A stretch of DNA of 64,000 nucleotides. Source: Fragum whitleyi. Taxonomy: Eukaryota; Mollusca; Bivalvia; Cardiida; Cardiidae. Both the position numbers and the translations under genes were made by a program. The stretch is taken from the NCBI GenBank assembly GCA_948146395.1, contig OX411549.1:39479692-39543691 (forward strand), in the 5' to 3' direction. Each line of letters starts with the position of its first letter. Position 1 is the stretch's first letter. Positions 36,431-47,355 of this stretch are shown here, piece after piece. Under the pieces are notes generated by a model. The model did no database searches and was not told the origin of the DNA. It saw only the letters and a list, made by a program, of their open reading frames with translations.

Positions 36431-36734
36431 TCCGTAAGCAAGAGCGAGGTTCGAAAAACCATAACTCCTATCATTTTCAATGTAGAATTGATCTTTGATC
36501 ACTCACTTGAAATTTCCTGTCTATAACCATGAAAATATTTCAATATTTCCACAATTACATGAAAATAGCTAAAAACCAAATACTCTACATTTAAAGCAGG
36601 AACTCTAAAACCATAAGAGAGCAATTTTGTGAGCCTTAGGCTTACTATTGAGTCGTTGGAACCCTTTTGTATTGATGCCGAGCAAAAACCCGGGGGTTCT
36701 TTTCCTACTTTTACCCAAATTTAGTTGAGTTTCC

Positions 36735-37070
36735 CCCATGACAATAAAATAACAAGAGCACCGCATACGGGTGCCTACGCTCGGCTGTCGAGTGCTGGAT
36801 GGTGGAAAAAAATCTTAGTCGAAAAAGGGGCATAATTTGCACAAAATGCATCTAGAGTTATCCCCCTTGATAGTATAGGTTGCTCTTTTGATGGTGAACA
36901 TGTGTGCCAAGTTTCAAGTGAATCCCTTCAGTAGAACGAGAGATATAACAAAATGTCAAAGTTTTCGAACGACGACGACAACAACGACGACAACGATGAC
37001 GACGACGACGACACGGAGGCTATAGCAATACCTCGGGTTTTTTCGATAACACCCGAGCTAAAAAGGCCAC
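36735..37070 (+). repeat. interspersed repeat ending in a (GAC)n tract and CCTCGGG hairpin
   Basis: Blocks such as AAGGGGCATAATTTGC, GTGTGCCAAGTTTCAAGTG and GAGAGATATAACAAA, then an imperfect GACGACAAC repeat (36966-37012), then GGCTATAGCAATACCTCGGG with a complementary CCCGAG. This matches a repeat layout I recognise from mollusc genomes. The Asp/Asn-rich frame across it (36953-37231) is low complexity. Confidence 0.6.
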
Positions 37071-37911
37071 AGACGGGGTTTCGTATGTACCCCCCTCCCC
37101 ACTTCCCAAACCTCCCTGGATCAGCTACGGGATGTCCTGAATGTTCATGTCCTCTTGTTCTCCGAAATTATCTAAAAAAAAAAGGTAAATGGATAAAGGT
37201 ACATGAAAGATCCGTTTATACTTGTCAGTAAGTTGGGCTTTTAGATAGAAGTTCGTTTTTTCATGTTTAAAGATTGCTAGGAATGGCGAAAGTTTTGAAG
37301 ATCTCTTTTGGAGATGTTCCGACAAAAAAATCTCAGCTATTTCTCAAAAATCTGTTTTAAACATTCTCCCATAACAATGACGTAACTACAATTACGCAAA
37401 TTACGCAAGTGCTAAATAGAAATAAATCCTCTTTTGAAAAATGTTATTTGGTTGATGAATGATCATAACATCAAAACTACAGATTATTTAAGCTGTAGTA
37501 CGATGTTTCGATTGTTCACCAACGCTCAAATCATAGTGAAAGGGAGCGGACAGAGGACACTCATTTTTGACACAATCCGCATATCGCCTTTATCCTTTAT
37601 ATTCAATGCTTGTTAATACTAATTCATTTTAGTTCGATTGTGACGAAAGCTTTAGCTTCTAGAGTCGCTCTCGAACACTCAATCCTGCATAAGCATAAAA
37701 ACCAAAGGTCATGCACGTAAAAACTTAATAATACGAAAACTGTAAGTCGGGAAAAGGGCGTTGAGCTTATTAGGAAAACATGGAAAATGTAAATGTCGCG
37801 CTTATGAGATTTAGATAAATAAGTCGTATGATGCTTTGATTAAATAGAGATCACGAAAGGCTATAGGTTATTTTCTTAAGCGAGACTTTTATGACTTCAC
37901 TTTGATGGAAT
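37071..37911. other. unassigned stretch
   Basis: No gene or repeat is recognised. Confidence 0.3.
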
Positions 37912-38201
37912 TTGATTTGATTTGAATTGGGGTTTTACGTCGCTTTCAACAATCTCTCAGTTATATCGCGACGACTGGAGCACCTAACGATGGATTCCTG
38001 GTATTTCTCACACCAGTACTACCACCACATCCCTTTCCAAGCCTCCAGTTGCCATTCCACATAGGTTTACGATTATCTACCCATTGGTGAGAGACATATG
38101 TCGGAAAGGATAAGTGCCGTGGCCGGGGATCGAACCCGTGCGAATTTAGACCCCTGGATTAGAAGTCCGGCGCGCTACCAACTGCGCTATTGCCGTGGCT
38201 A
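37912..38201 (-). mobile_element. full-length tRNA-headed SINE with 13-bp target duplication
   Basis: Reverse orientation. The tRNA-like head is at 38105-38199 (B-box complement GGGGATCGAACCC, A-box complement GCGCGCTACCAACTGCGCTA). The body and 3' core match 2193-2471, and the tail consists of ATTTG-type repeats. ACTTTGATGGAAT occurs at 37899-37911 and again at 38202-38214, so the insertion is intact and fairly young. Confidence 0.93.
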
Positions 38202-38599
38202 ACTTTGATGGAATACAGTCGATCGTGTTCGAGGTACCACTTCTATGCTGTGGCCACTTGAAATTAGCAAGTAACAACTATAAAAAATCAAAGCGCTACA
38301 AGTACTGATGGTGAATGTTTCTGGTGGCAAGCATGAGTGATATCTTTTTTGCCCCGAGTGTCAGAGTTGTGCTACATGTAATTAGATATGATAGCATCAG
38401 TTTGTATTCAAAATTATTTCAAAGTTTATGCTCGTTAATGCAAGATTATTATTTTTGTTTTATCTACAATGTACTGAATGGAAATGCAATAAATATATTC
38501 GGTCGTGACAATTGCATTTCTCAACATATATCGTTGGGGGGTCATCCCATATGTGTGTATTTTAATTTATTTATCGTCACTACCGTAGCACATGACCAT

Positions 38600-38862
38600 T
38601 AGGCGACGCCCCCAGAAGACGGTTAGTTTTTACGGGTGATAGTGCAAGGATACACGACGAAACTACTGCTGAGACCCGCCACGGTTCTTTAACGTGCTCG
38701 GTGTAAAGCACCGTCTCACCGGACCTCGGTTTTACGTCTCACCCGAAAGACAGTTAGTTTTGTTAGTGTTCTCATTTGGGAATTGAACCTACGCGGTCGA
38801 TCTTCAATGGATCTGAAGTCAGGTGCTCTACCTACTGAGCTAATCGGGCTGACAATCCTTTA
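38600..38862 (-). mobile_element. second tRNA-SINE family, reverse orientation
   Basis: The complement of 38780-38862 has AGCTCAGTAGGTAGAGC (A box) and GGTTCAATTCCC (B box) with tRNA-like spacing. The body has GGACCTCGGTTTTACGTCTC and CCCGAAAGACAGTTAG, which differ from the SINE at 37912. It could be mistaken for a tRNA gene, but the head is attached to a ~180-bp SINE body and lies in repeat-rich DNA. Confidence 0.75.
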
Positions 38863-38984
38863 AACTGTAATTACAAGGTTTTAACCACATTTGGCATTAT
38901 ACAAAGTTTCGTTAAAAATTGATTGTCTGATGTCGTTCTTTTAATAAGAAAAAAAAAGGTGCATGGGTTTCACCGACATAATTA

Positions 38985-39228
38985 AAGTTCTAAGTGTCTG
39001 ACTGGTTCTTGAAGAACATGAAGTTATTTATAGAACTTTCATGCACATTTTAATAAAGGGAGGTAATACATATCGCTAAATTTGTGCATCCTGACAAAAT
39101 AATTGAAATTGGATTACTTCCATTACATTTCACTTAAAACTTGCTCCTCTGACTCAATCAATATCCTTCCGAAATTATTCCAAAACCACCCACCTTGTCA
39201 ATTTCACGATGTTATTAACTGTATCATA
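38985..39228 (-). mobile_element. family A MITE-like element, half copy
   Basis: Right end CTTGTCAATTTCACGATGTT followed by ATTAACTGTA, plus the AAGGGAGGTAATACATATCG central palindrome. The other half is missing. Its inner part is close to copy 1 at 3047-3460 (shared TAGAACTTTCATGCAC). Confidence 0.75.
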
Positions 39229-39529
39229 CAAAATCTTAGAAAGGTCTAGCGCTAAGCGTATCTAGTTGTCAGTTTATCCTTGAAAGAAGCGAAAGAGAAC
39301 AGATAATTTTGGGCCTAGTATCATTGTGTAACTGATCGCAGAGTGTAACTGATATTTCTAATTATATAGGTCTTAAACTAATATAAGAAATGCCACAGAC
39401 AGAGACGTACTTGTAACTAAAGTTGCCCCATTTTGAAATGAGAGAAAATGTACTTATAAAACAAATTCTCTCTTACAGAATGAGTAAGATCTACATTTTG
39501 TTCGTTTGAATTGGTTTTAACGCATTTTT

Positions 39530-40760
39530 AGCTCACCTGAGCACATCGTGCTCAAGGTAAGCTTTTGTGAGCATTGAATGTCCGTCGTCTGTCGTGCGTC
39601 GTGCGTCGTGTGTCGTGCGTCGTCTGTCGTTCGGCGTCAACAATGTTAGTGTTTACACTCTAGAGGCCACAAATATTATACAATCTTTATGAAACTTGGT
39701 CAGATTGTTGGCCAGGTCACAAGGATGAACCCTATTGAAAATGGGAAGGATCCATGCAATATCAAGGGAAAAGGAGCCTTAAAGACAATTTTCTTGTTTA
39801 CACTCTAGAGGCCACAAATATCACCCAGTCTTCATGAAACTTGGTCAGATTGTTTGCCAGGTCACAAGGATGAACCCTATTAAAAATGGAAAGGATCCAT
39901 GCCATATCAAGGGAAAATGAGCCTTAAAGACAATTTTCTTGTTTACACTCTAGAGGCCACAAATATGGCACAATCTTCATGAAACTTGGTCAGATTGTTG
40001 GCCAGGTCACAAGGATGAAGCCTATTGAAAATGGAAAGGATCAATGCCATATCAAGGGAAAAGGGGCCTTAATGCCAATGTTCTTGTTTACACTCTAGAG
40101 GCCACAAATATTGCCCAATCTTCATGAATCTTGATCAGAATATTGGCCAGGTCACAAGGATAAACCCTTTTGAAAATGGGAAGGATCCATGCCATATCAA
40201 GGGAAAAGGAGCCTTAAAGACAATTTTCTTATTTATACTCTAGAGGACATAAATATGACCCAATCTTCATGAAACTTGGTCAGAATGTTGGCCAGGTCAC
40301 AAGGATGAACCCTATTGAAAATGGAAAGGATCCGTGCCATATCAAGGGAAAAGGGGCCTTAATGCCAATTTTCTTGTTTACACTCTAAAGGCCACAAATA
40401 TTGCCTAATCTTCATGAAACTTGATCAGAATGTTGGCCATGTCTCAAGGATGAATCCTTTTGAAAAAGGGAAGGATACATGCAGTATTACGGGAAAGGGG
40501 GCCTGACAATTTATGTTTACACGCTAGTCTCTAGAGGCCACAAAGTTGGTTCAATAGTCATGAAACTTGGGCAGAATGTTGGCCAGGTCACATGAAACTG
40601 GTTTAGAAAAGAAACTTATGCAGGGATCATAGGAATAGAATAATGTCTTTCTTTGAATAATCTAATGGTCATTTAATGAGCTTTTAAGCATTTAATTTTG
40701 CTAAGGGAGGACTCAAAGAGACGAAGGTGAGCGATATAGGACCATCATGGTCCTCTTGTT
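39530..40760 (+). mobile_element. AGCTCACCTGAGC-type element carrying a 145-bp tandem array
   Basis: Left end AGCTCACCTGAGCACATCGT, then a GTCGTGCGTC minisatellite (39583-39640), seven 145-bp repeats, and a right end GGTGAGCGATATAGGACCAT with a GGACCATCATGGTCC hairpin before CTCTTGTT. It interrupts a K unit; the uninterrupted version is near 41777. I recognise this repeat type as abundant in bivalves. The mechanism is unclear: a hairpin near one end recalls Helitrons, but the CTRR end is not evident. Confidence 0.8.
39651..40620 (+). repeat. 145-bp tandem repeats (about 6.7 units)
   Basis: GTTTACACTCTAGAG-type landmarks fall at 39651, 39796, 39941, 40086, 40231, 40376 and about 40515: five exact 145-bp steps, then a shorter one. 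Units share GGCCAGGTCACAAGGATGAA and GGGAAGGATCCATGC. Later units carry more substitutions. Confidence 0.95.
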
Positions 40761-40774
40761 ACAATATATTTTTT

Positions 40775-40998
40775 TTCAGCTAGATCCTGGCGACTGAAGC
40801 TCCTTATCATGGATATAAGACTTTTGCTCACAAGTCATACGAAGACATTTTTTGTCTAGTCTCTGGTTGCTTATCCCTCAAAGGTTTACGATTATACGCT
40901 AAATTTTGTGAGACAAATGTATGAAAGGATGTGTGCTGCCGCAAGATATCCTACCTTGGAACACATGATTTGGAGTCCAACGCTGTTCAAACTGCATT
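40775..40998 (-). mobile_element. SINE remnant in the array
   Basis: CCTGGCGACTGAAGC, CAAAGGTTTACGATTAT and a decayed GCTGCCGC head correspond to reversed SINE landmarks. Heavily mutated. Confidence 0.55.
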
Positions 40999-41291
40999 TT
41001 ATTAAGACAAGTTGCTCTTTGAAATAAAACTCGGAATAGAGTAGATACAGTTAGTCCTTGTATCCTTTTGTAACAGATCTCAGTGTGTAATTGATGTTTC
41101 TAATTATATAGGTCTATACTAATATAAGAAATGCCACAGACAGACGTACTTGTAACTAAATATGCCCTATTTCGTAACACACACAAAAAATGTACTTATA
41201 AAACCAAAATCTCTAACAGAATGACTAAGAATTATATTTGTATGTTTGAATTGGTTTAACGCCACTTTTATAATGAACACTTTTTCCAATC

Positions 41292-41522
41292 CTGACGGCT
41301 GCTTATTATGCAAGCTCCTTATCACAGGTACCAGGACTTTTGCTCACGAGTCAACCGAAGACACTTTTTTGCGAGCACCTGATTACTCATCCCTCGTAGG
41401 TTTACGATTATCAGCCTATCTTTGTGAGACAAATGTCTGAAAGGATGCGTGCCAGCAGATATCCTACCTGGGACACGTGATTTCGGGTCCAACGCTCTTC
41501 TAACTGCATTTTGGAAAATACA
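41292..41522 (-). mobile_element. SINE remnant in the array
   Basis: GTAGGTTTACGATTATCAGC, GTGAGACAAATGTCTGAAAG and ATATCCTACCTGGGACACGT parallel the reversed SINE and the copy at 40775. Confidence 0.6.
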
Positions 41523-41860
41523 AGTTTCTCTTTGAAAAAAAATCAGAAGAGAATGATAACATTAAGTCCTTGTATCATTTTGCAACATATCCCAGTGTTA
41601 TTGATGTCTGTAATTATATAGGTCTTTACTAATATAAGAAACGCCACAGACAGACGTACTTATTTCTAAAGATGCCCTATTTCTCAAAACAAAAAAAATC
41701 AATTATAAACAATGTCGAATACTCTTACAGAAACTTATTAGCTTATTTTTTCTATGTCTGAATGGAGTTTCATACTACTTTTACAATTTTTCAGTCATAT
41801 CCTCGAGACTAAAGCAGATTACCATGTGTTTTCTGGTATATGCATGATTCGGTTGAAGGC

Positions 41861-42046
41861 AAGTAGGCAACACTGGCCCATATGAAGTGCGCGTTATGCT
41901 TACTTTTACGTCGTTTTTCTACAAAAAATTCTGTACTTAGTTTTGGGGATAATCAGACTCGATTTAAAAAAAAATGGAATGCATTAGAACAAATTCATCT
42001 GCGCCGCTAAGAAAAAAAATCGGCAATACTTCTAATTGACGAAATA
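41861..42046. other. unassigned stretch between array and Tc1-like relic
   Basis: Nothing recognisable. Confidence 0.3.
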
Positions 42047-42894
42047 TACTCTTCAAAAAATGTTCTTTGACACTTATTAAGCATACGATTTTTCTGAGTT
42101 CATGTAAAAACTTCGATTAATTTTGAATGATTTGTGAATAGTAATTAGAATGTAAGAATTTCGCATGTAATTGCGATAAATTACTCGATAATGTTTCTCG
42201 ATAGAGACGCCAATGTCAAATAACGTAAAATCTGAATTCTCATTCAGTATGTGCTGTTCCAGAGTAACTGAAAAATCCTGATAGCTCTCCATTGTGCTGT
42301 GGATGAAATGCCATTGCTTGATTGCTTTTGAAATTGAACGTCTAGGTACACACCGGTAATGAAAACATGTCAAGCGAATGGAGGAACAACGTCATAAAGT
42401 TTTTGGTCGCCACAAAGCAGACTCTATAAGACAAGCCGTTGCAATTGACTTTTTTGTTTCCAGACAGACTATCTCGTACCTGTGACACCGATAAAACATG
42501 CCTCACAGCGTTATGTATAGAGCCAGATCAGTCTGACGCTGGATTACAACTTTCGTCCAGGACGTCGAATGACGTAACGATATTTGGGATTTTTCAATCT
42601 AACTACTTCGTCAACAAATACTTAGGTCCCCTGTCTAAGTAGGATCTCTGGTGAGAAAGTGTGGAACCAGATAAGAGAGGTCAATATTGCCACTATAAGA
42701 CACGTACGACGTAACGTCCTTAATTAACATCTTTTTAACAAATCTTTGACCAAAAAAGTAATTTTGTTTTGATACGGTGTGAAGATGCTTTGACCTAACC
42801 TTCATTGATTGACTTTGCTCATACATATAGATATTAATGTCGAAATTAAAATCTGCATATAGATCAAATGTCAAAGAACTTTTTTTGAAGAGTA
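42047..42894 (+). mobile_element. degenerate Tc1/mariner-like element, ~848 bp
   Basis: The left end TACTCTTCAAAAAATGTTCT and the reverse complement of the right end (TACTCTTCAAAAAAAGTTCT) form ~26-bp terminal inverted repeats with TA at each edge, as Tc1/mariner insertion requires. Inside, near 42395-42575, broken frames read IRQAVAI, VSRQTIS and FRPGRRMT, reminiscent of the Tc1-like DNA-binding domain and its GRPR-like motif. Stops and indels kill it; the catalytic DDE part was not found, so this is an internally deleted relic. Confidence 0.65.
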
Positions 42895-43004
42895 AATATC
42901 TAAAAAAAAAAAATTTTTTTAAAATGAAAGCGGGTATGGTCTTTAAATGACATAATCATACTTAAGTGTAAATGGTCATTTAACCTTGATATATCATTCA
43001 TAGA

Positions 43005-43232
43005 TATATGAAGGAGACTACACATTGGGAAAGAACGTAAATGGTCCTAGTAAATTACGACCAATGTCTGATAGAGAACTAACAAGTCATAATTTAGTGT
43101 GGAGATTTCACGAGTCTAGCAGACGAGATGTAGGGGTCTATGATTACAGCGGTACCTATCTTGTCCAGACATTTATTACATCGCATTTCGTACGCTTCGC
43201 TACCAATGATAACTAACATTTTTACGACTTAA
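43005..43232 (+). repeat. dispersed repeat J, copy 1
   Basis: About 225 bp repeated in the same orientation at 46105-46335. Shared blocks: AGAGAACTAACAAGTCATAA, GATTTCACGAGTCTAG, ACCTATCTTGTCCAGACATT. Termini are not clear. Confidence 0.8.
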
Positions 43233-43244
43233 GCCATTAAATTT

Positions 43245-43460
43245 TTTAAGTCATATCTCGGCGACTGGAGCACCTTTCTTTGGATTCCTCGTATTTTTCT
43301 CAACAGGACTAACACGCTTTTCTTTCAGTACATCAAGCTGTTTATCTCCCAATTGTTTATCAAGTCCTTGATGGTAGACTTGTGACGAAACGGACGCGTG
43401 CCTCAGCCGGAAATCAAACCCTAGGTCCCATTTATTGGAATTTCGACGCCTTTCCAAATG
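43245..43460 (-). mobile_element. SINE remnant in the array
   Basis: TCTCGGCGACTGGAGCACCT, TTGGATTCCTCGTATTTTTC and the head region CCTCAGCCGGAAATCAAACC match the reversed SINE. Better preserved than its neighbours. Confidence 0.7.
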
Positions 43461-43737
43461 TATAATGACGATGATCAGTTTCTAATCGAATAAAAGGCGA
43501 AAGAGCTTTGATATCTTTGAACATTGTATAATTTTATAATAGATCACAATGTGTAATTGATGTTTGTAACTTTGTATATTCTAGGTATATAGTAGCATAA
43601 GAAATTACACATTAAGATGTACTTGTAACGAAATATTTTATGTTTAAAAACGAGAAATTGTACTCAGAAACCAATTTAATTTTCTAAGAGAAATTATAAG
43701 AACTTTAACGGATTGCTCGAATGGGGTTTTATGTCGC

Positions 43738-44195
43738 TTTTGCCAATTTTCAGTCATATCCTTGAGGCTTTAGCACCTTACCACGTATTCCTCGTACCTA
43801 TCTTAACAATATTAGACGTTATTCTTTCCGAGTCTGACCTGTTCATTCTTTATGGGTGTACGATTATCAACCAATTGGTGAGAGACCGTGATATTGTAAT
43901 TTGATAATAAAACACTGCGTTTTGTTATCAAATTTTCATATGCCGACTTTTATTCTTTCGTAGGTTTTGTTTTATGCAACATCATCCGTAGCGGGAACGT
44001 TAATGTTTGTGACGTCATGTAAACCCACGTGCGTAATGACGCGCTTTGATGGCTGCGCTCCTATTATTCTCGAGATCTATTCTGTAGAAGCGCCGAGGGT
44101 TCCCGATTGAAATAAGATGCGCCAATTTGTCAGGGATCGGACCCAAATCCCATGTTAAGAAATTCCGAGGGACTACCTTCTACATTATGACAGCA
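43738..44195 (-). mobile_element. SINE remnant split by family E element
   Basis: 43738-43886 carries the 3' and middle part (CCAATTGGTGAGAGAC) and 44115-44195 the head (GGGATCGGACCCAAATCCC). The intervening 228 bp is a family E copy. Confidence 0.65.
43887..44114 (+). mobile_element. family E hairpin element, copy 2 (inside a SINE)
   Basis: Hairpin at 43899-43933 (ATTTGATAATAAAACACTGC and its complement), GTGACGTCATGTAAACCCAC, AATGACGCGCTTTGA and CGAGGGTTCCCGA, in the same order as 5312-5530. It interrupts the SINE remnant after GTGAGAGAC. Confidence 0.75.
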
Positions 44196-44449
44196 ACTAG
44201 TTTCTCTTTGAAAGAAAACGTCGCTATCTCTGTACATGTGTGAATTTCAAAACTGAATATTCGTTATTCAAAACTGAATATTCGTTATGAAATGGATAAT
44301 TTTATAACTGGTTCTATAATTTAAAAGAAATAAAACATTACACACCGTTGTCTTGTCTTCGTTACTATAGCTTTTCTGAAGCTGTAATTATTACGATGTG
44401 GTCATCCTACCATGAAATGATCTAAAAAGGACGGATCCACATTTAAGGT

Positions 44450-44605
44450 ATTCCTAGTGTGAAGATCGAAATTAAATCGGTTAATGTCGGCTATTTCCGC
44501 CCATCAAAGCGCGTCGTTTTGCACGTAGGTTAGATGAAGTCATAATCATCGACGTTCCCGCTAAAAAGGATGTCCAGTCAGATAAACTCAATTGAAATTT
44601 GATTA
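44450..44605 (-). mobile_element. family E fragment, copy 3
   Basis: CATCAAAGCGCGTCGTTTTG, CACGTAGGTT and GACGTTCCCGCTA are the complement of copy 2. The hairpin end is missing. Confidence 0.6.
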
Positions 44606-46104
44606 AATTTATCAAAATATTTAAATTTTATTACTTTGATTGTTTTGAATAAGTTTTCGGTCCTGTTGACAAATGTTTATCTATAAAAAAAATACCTCGG
44701 ACCATCAAATTAAATTGCAGGAAATTGTCTTTCTTTAAGCGTACGAACCAAAGAACTGCCGAAAGTCACACCCCCGAAAGCCGATTTACCGGAAAAATTA
44801 AATAACAAAAGTTCTTACGCTTATAAACGAAACACATTATCTCTGTTTTTACTAAAGGCGTTTAAACGAAACTTCAATTCATACATGTAAACCATTAAAA
44901 GAGCAACCCATATTATCAAGGAAGATGCCTATATGTATTTTTGTACAGATTATGTCCCTTTTCAGTCATTTTTTTCATCAGGCGAACGATAATACCAACA
45001 GAAACATTTTTTTTTATTATGCCAAAATATTATGATTAAAAAAACAAATTATTTGGCGTGATGTAGTCATCAAGCAACCTAAAAAGAAGCCGAATATGTC
45101 CATTTGCAAAATATTACAGTTACTAAACGAGTGCCGTAAACAAAACAACGATCGATTTCATACTTACGGAGATTTTTATTCATACTCCAGTTAATGAGTA
45201 AATTTATAATGAAAGTAAAATCCATGCCGAGAAAACATTGCTTCCCTATAAATAGCAATAGTCTTTTTCTTTTAAAGAAATATTTTACATTTTCTTTCTG
45301 TTTAAAAAAAAACCTTTTTCGTGGATTCTTGTGATTATTTCAAAGGCACACTTTGTAGTCTATACACTTCAGATTAAGAATAAGTGAATGTAAGGAATAA
45401 TTTAAGAACAATTGTGATTTCCTGCATTTTTCGAAGACAGTCAATTGCCTTAACAAATTTAATTTACTTAGTGATTTTGGTAATAACTTGAGTGTGATTA
45501 GAGAGTTATAAACGTAATTTTGGTTAAAAATGAGTTCTTTTTGTTTCAAGGGCGCATAACTCTTGGTCATTTTTCTCTATTTTTCCACGGTGAATATTTG
45601 TCATACCTTTAGCTTGAAATCCTGAAGTATTGTAGTATTTTTTTTAAAAAGGCTTTTGATTTGCCCCATCAATACTTTTTGAAAAAGAGGAGTTTCTTTG
45701 AAAGTGTCTGCAGCAAGAATGCATTACAAAATGGCGCCTTATTTTGTTCCCGGCTTCAACTATTAGCTAACTATGCGTTATTTGATTAAAATTATTTTTT
45801 CAAAACTCTCTGTTTGTACATAAAATATTTCGCATGGCTACACACAGTTAGTTGCACAGTCAACATTTTAAGATAGACCCCACCCTATCTTATGGCCGAT
45901 TTCCCCACCCACTCAAGAAAACGGATTTTTTTTAAAAAATTTTTAAACTGGACGGTGAAAGTCATTTAAATTTCAGATATAATAGAGGAATAACAAGTAG
46001 TATTCGTTTTTAGTATAATTTTCACATTCTCTTTGCCCTTGCTTCACACTAGGAATACCTTAAATAAAAATGGACATTCACCTTGACGAAATAATTATTC
46101 TAAG
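44606..46104. other. unassigned AT-rich stretch (1.5 kb)
   Basis: No gene or bounded repeat. The small frame at 45340-45570 (minus) has no domain. Confidence 0.35.
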
Positions 46105-46335
46105 ACGTATGAAGGAGAAAACAAAATGGGAATGAATGTAAATGTAAATGACTCTAGTAAATTACGATCAATGTCTGCTAGAGAACTAACAAGTCATAAT
46201 TTAGTGTTGAGATTTCACGAGTCTAGTAGACGAGATGTAGCGGTCTATGATTAGCAGCCGTACCTATCTTGTCCAGACATTCATTAAATCGCAATTCTTA
46301 CGCTTCACTACCAATAATAAGTAACATTTATACGT
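46105..46335 (+). repeat. dispersed repeat J, copy 2
   Basis: Matches 43005-43232 over its length (GATGTAGCGGTCTATGATTA and neighbouring blocks). Confidence 0.8.
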
Positions 46336-47355
46336 CCTCACATCAGAAAAATTGTAACTTTTTACAGTACAATTTATAGTTCAATTCTTCGTTTGTATAT
46401 CAATTCTGGAGTATTATGTTGACAAAAACAATATTCGGTTGTTGTGTGTGTGTGTGTTTGTTTGTTTTTCAACTTTTTTTGTTTTAATAAAATACATGAC
46501 TTGTCATTGTTTTACCCTATATTTTCGACCATTCTAAATGAGGCTTCAAAGTTAGACCAATTAATGAAAACGTTTATTTCAAAAAAATCATTTTGTTAAT
46601 GCTTTTCTTGAGCCATCTTGGTATTAGCGAAAGGAAAACAACTTAAATCCTTGCATAGCAAAACGAAGCCGTACTAAATTTTAGAAAAGTCTTTGATTAA
46701 AAAAAAAGAGTTCAAAATGGTAAATAGATTATTGTTTTTGGTATTTGTAAAACCGTCAAATTTAACTTTGGTGTTCGGTTATTGAGTTTCGATATATTTT
46801 TCTGAGTTTTTAACAATATCAGAGGGCAATGCGATACTATTATAAATGTTAATCAAATCAAAGGCACTTACAATTTTTTTTTTATCACATACCACCAGAA
46901 TTATACAATATTTTTCGTGTTTCGACACTATAATATTCTAACCTTCGATTCGGCGCCAGTGTAAAGCTCTTATTCCAATTTATCATAGCTATTTGCTTAA
47001 ACATGCTTCTCCCGACGGACTTCTCGAAGAGAAACTACAAACAGCTTAATGAGCAATGGGCTTTAGTCGAAACACGTAATTTATAGTGGAAAGTTTGATT
47101 TTTTTTTTCATAAGGTGTCACGAAAAAGACGGTTAAATCAATTTTCCGAAAATCCGTGTTGCGGACGAAACTGAAAAAATTTCGAGAATGAAGTTGACCT
47201 TCTTAAGACTCCATAAAACTTGGGTGACCTTTTAGGCTTATTATAGGTTTATTGGCTTGGTGAGCTGTTACCTGAATGAATTTTTAAAAGCAAGAAAAGT
47301 GTATAGGGCAAGTATTAGTCTTAGTTTTAACAACTAGAAGCCATTTTAACATGTA
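46336..47355. other. unassigned AT-rich stretch
   Basis: Contains a short (GT)n run at 46440-46457. Nothing coding is seen. Confidence 0.35.

Larger units (their letters stand above)
39236..44290. repeat. old tandem array of SINE-plus-K units (~500 bp each), broken by insertions
   Basis: K segments (39236-39529, 41001-41290, 41524-41800, 43470-43735 and a start near 44200) share TAATTATATAGGTCT, TAATATAAGAAATGCCACAG and GACGTACTTGTAACTAA. Between them lie reversed SINE remnants (40775, 41292, 41800, 43245 and 43738). The alternation shows tandem amplification of a SINE-containing unit, later split by a 145-bp-array element, a Tc1-like relic and a hairpin element. Confidence 0.75.

Noticed and set aside
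36953..37231. Asp/Asn-rich protein
   Set aside because: The frame runs over a GAC minisatellite within an interspersed repeat; no start context or domain.
38780..38862. Functional tRNA gene (minus strand)
   Set aside because: A and B boxes are good, but the sequence continues into a SINE-type body and lies in a repeat cluster.
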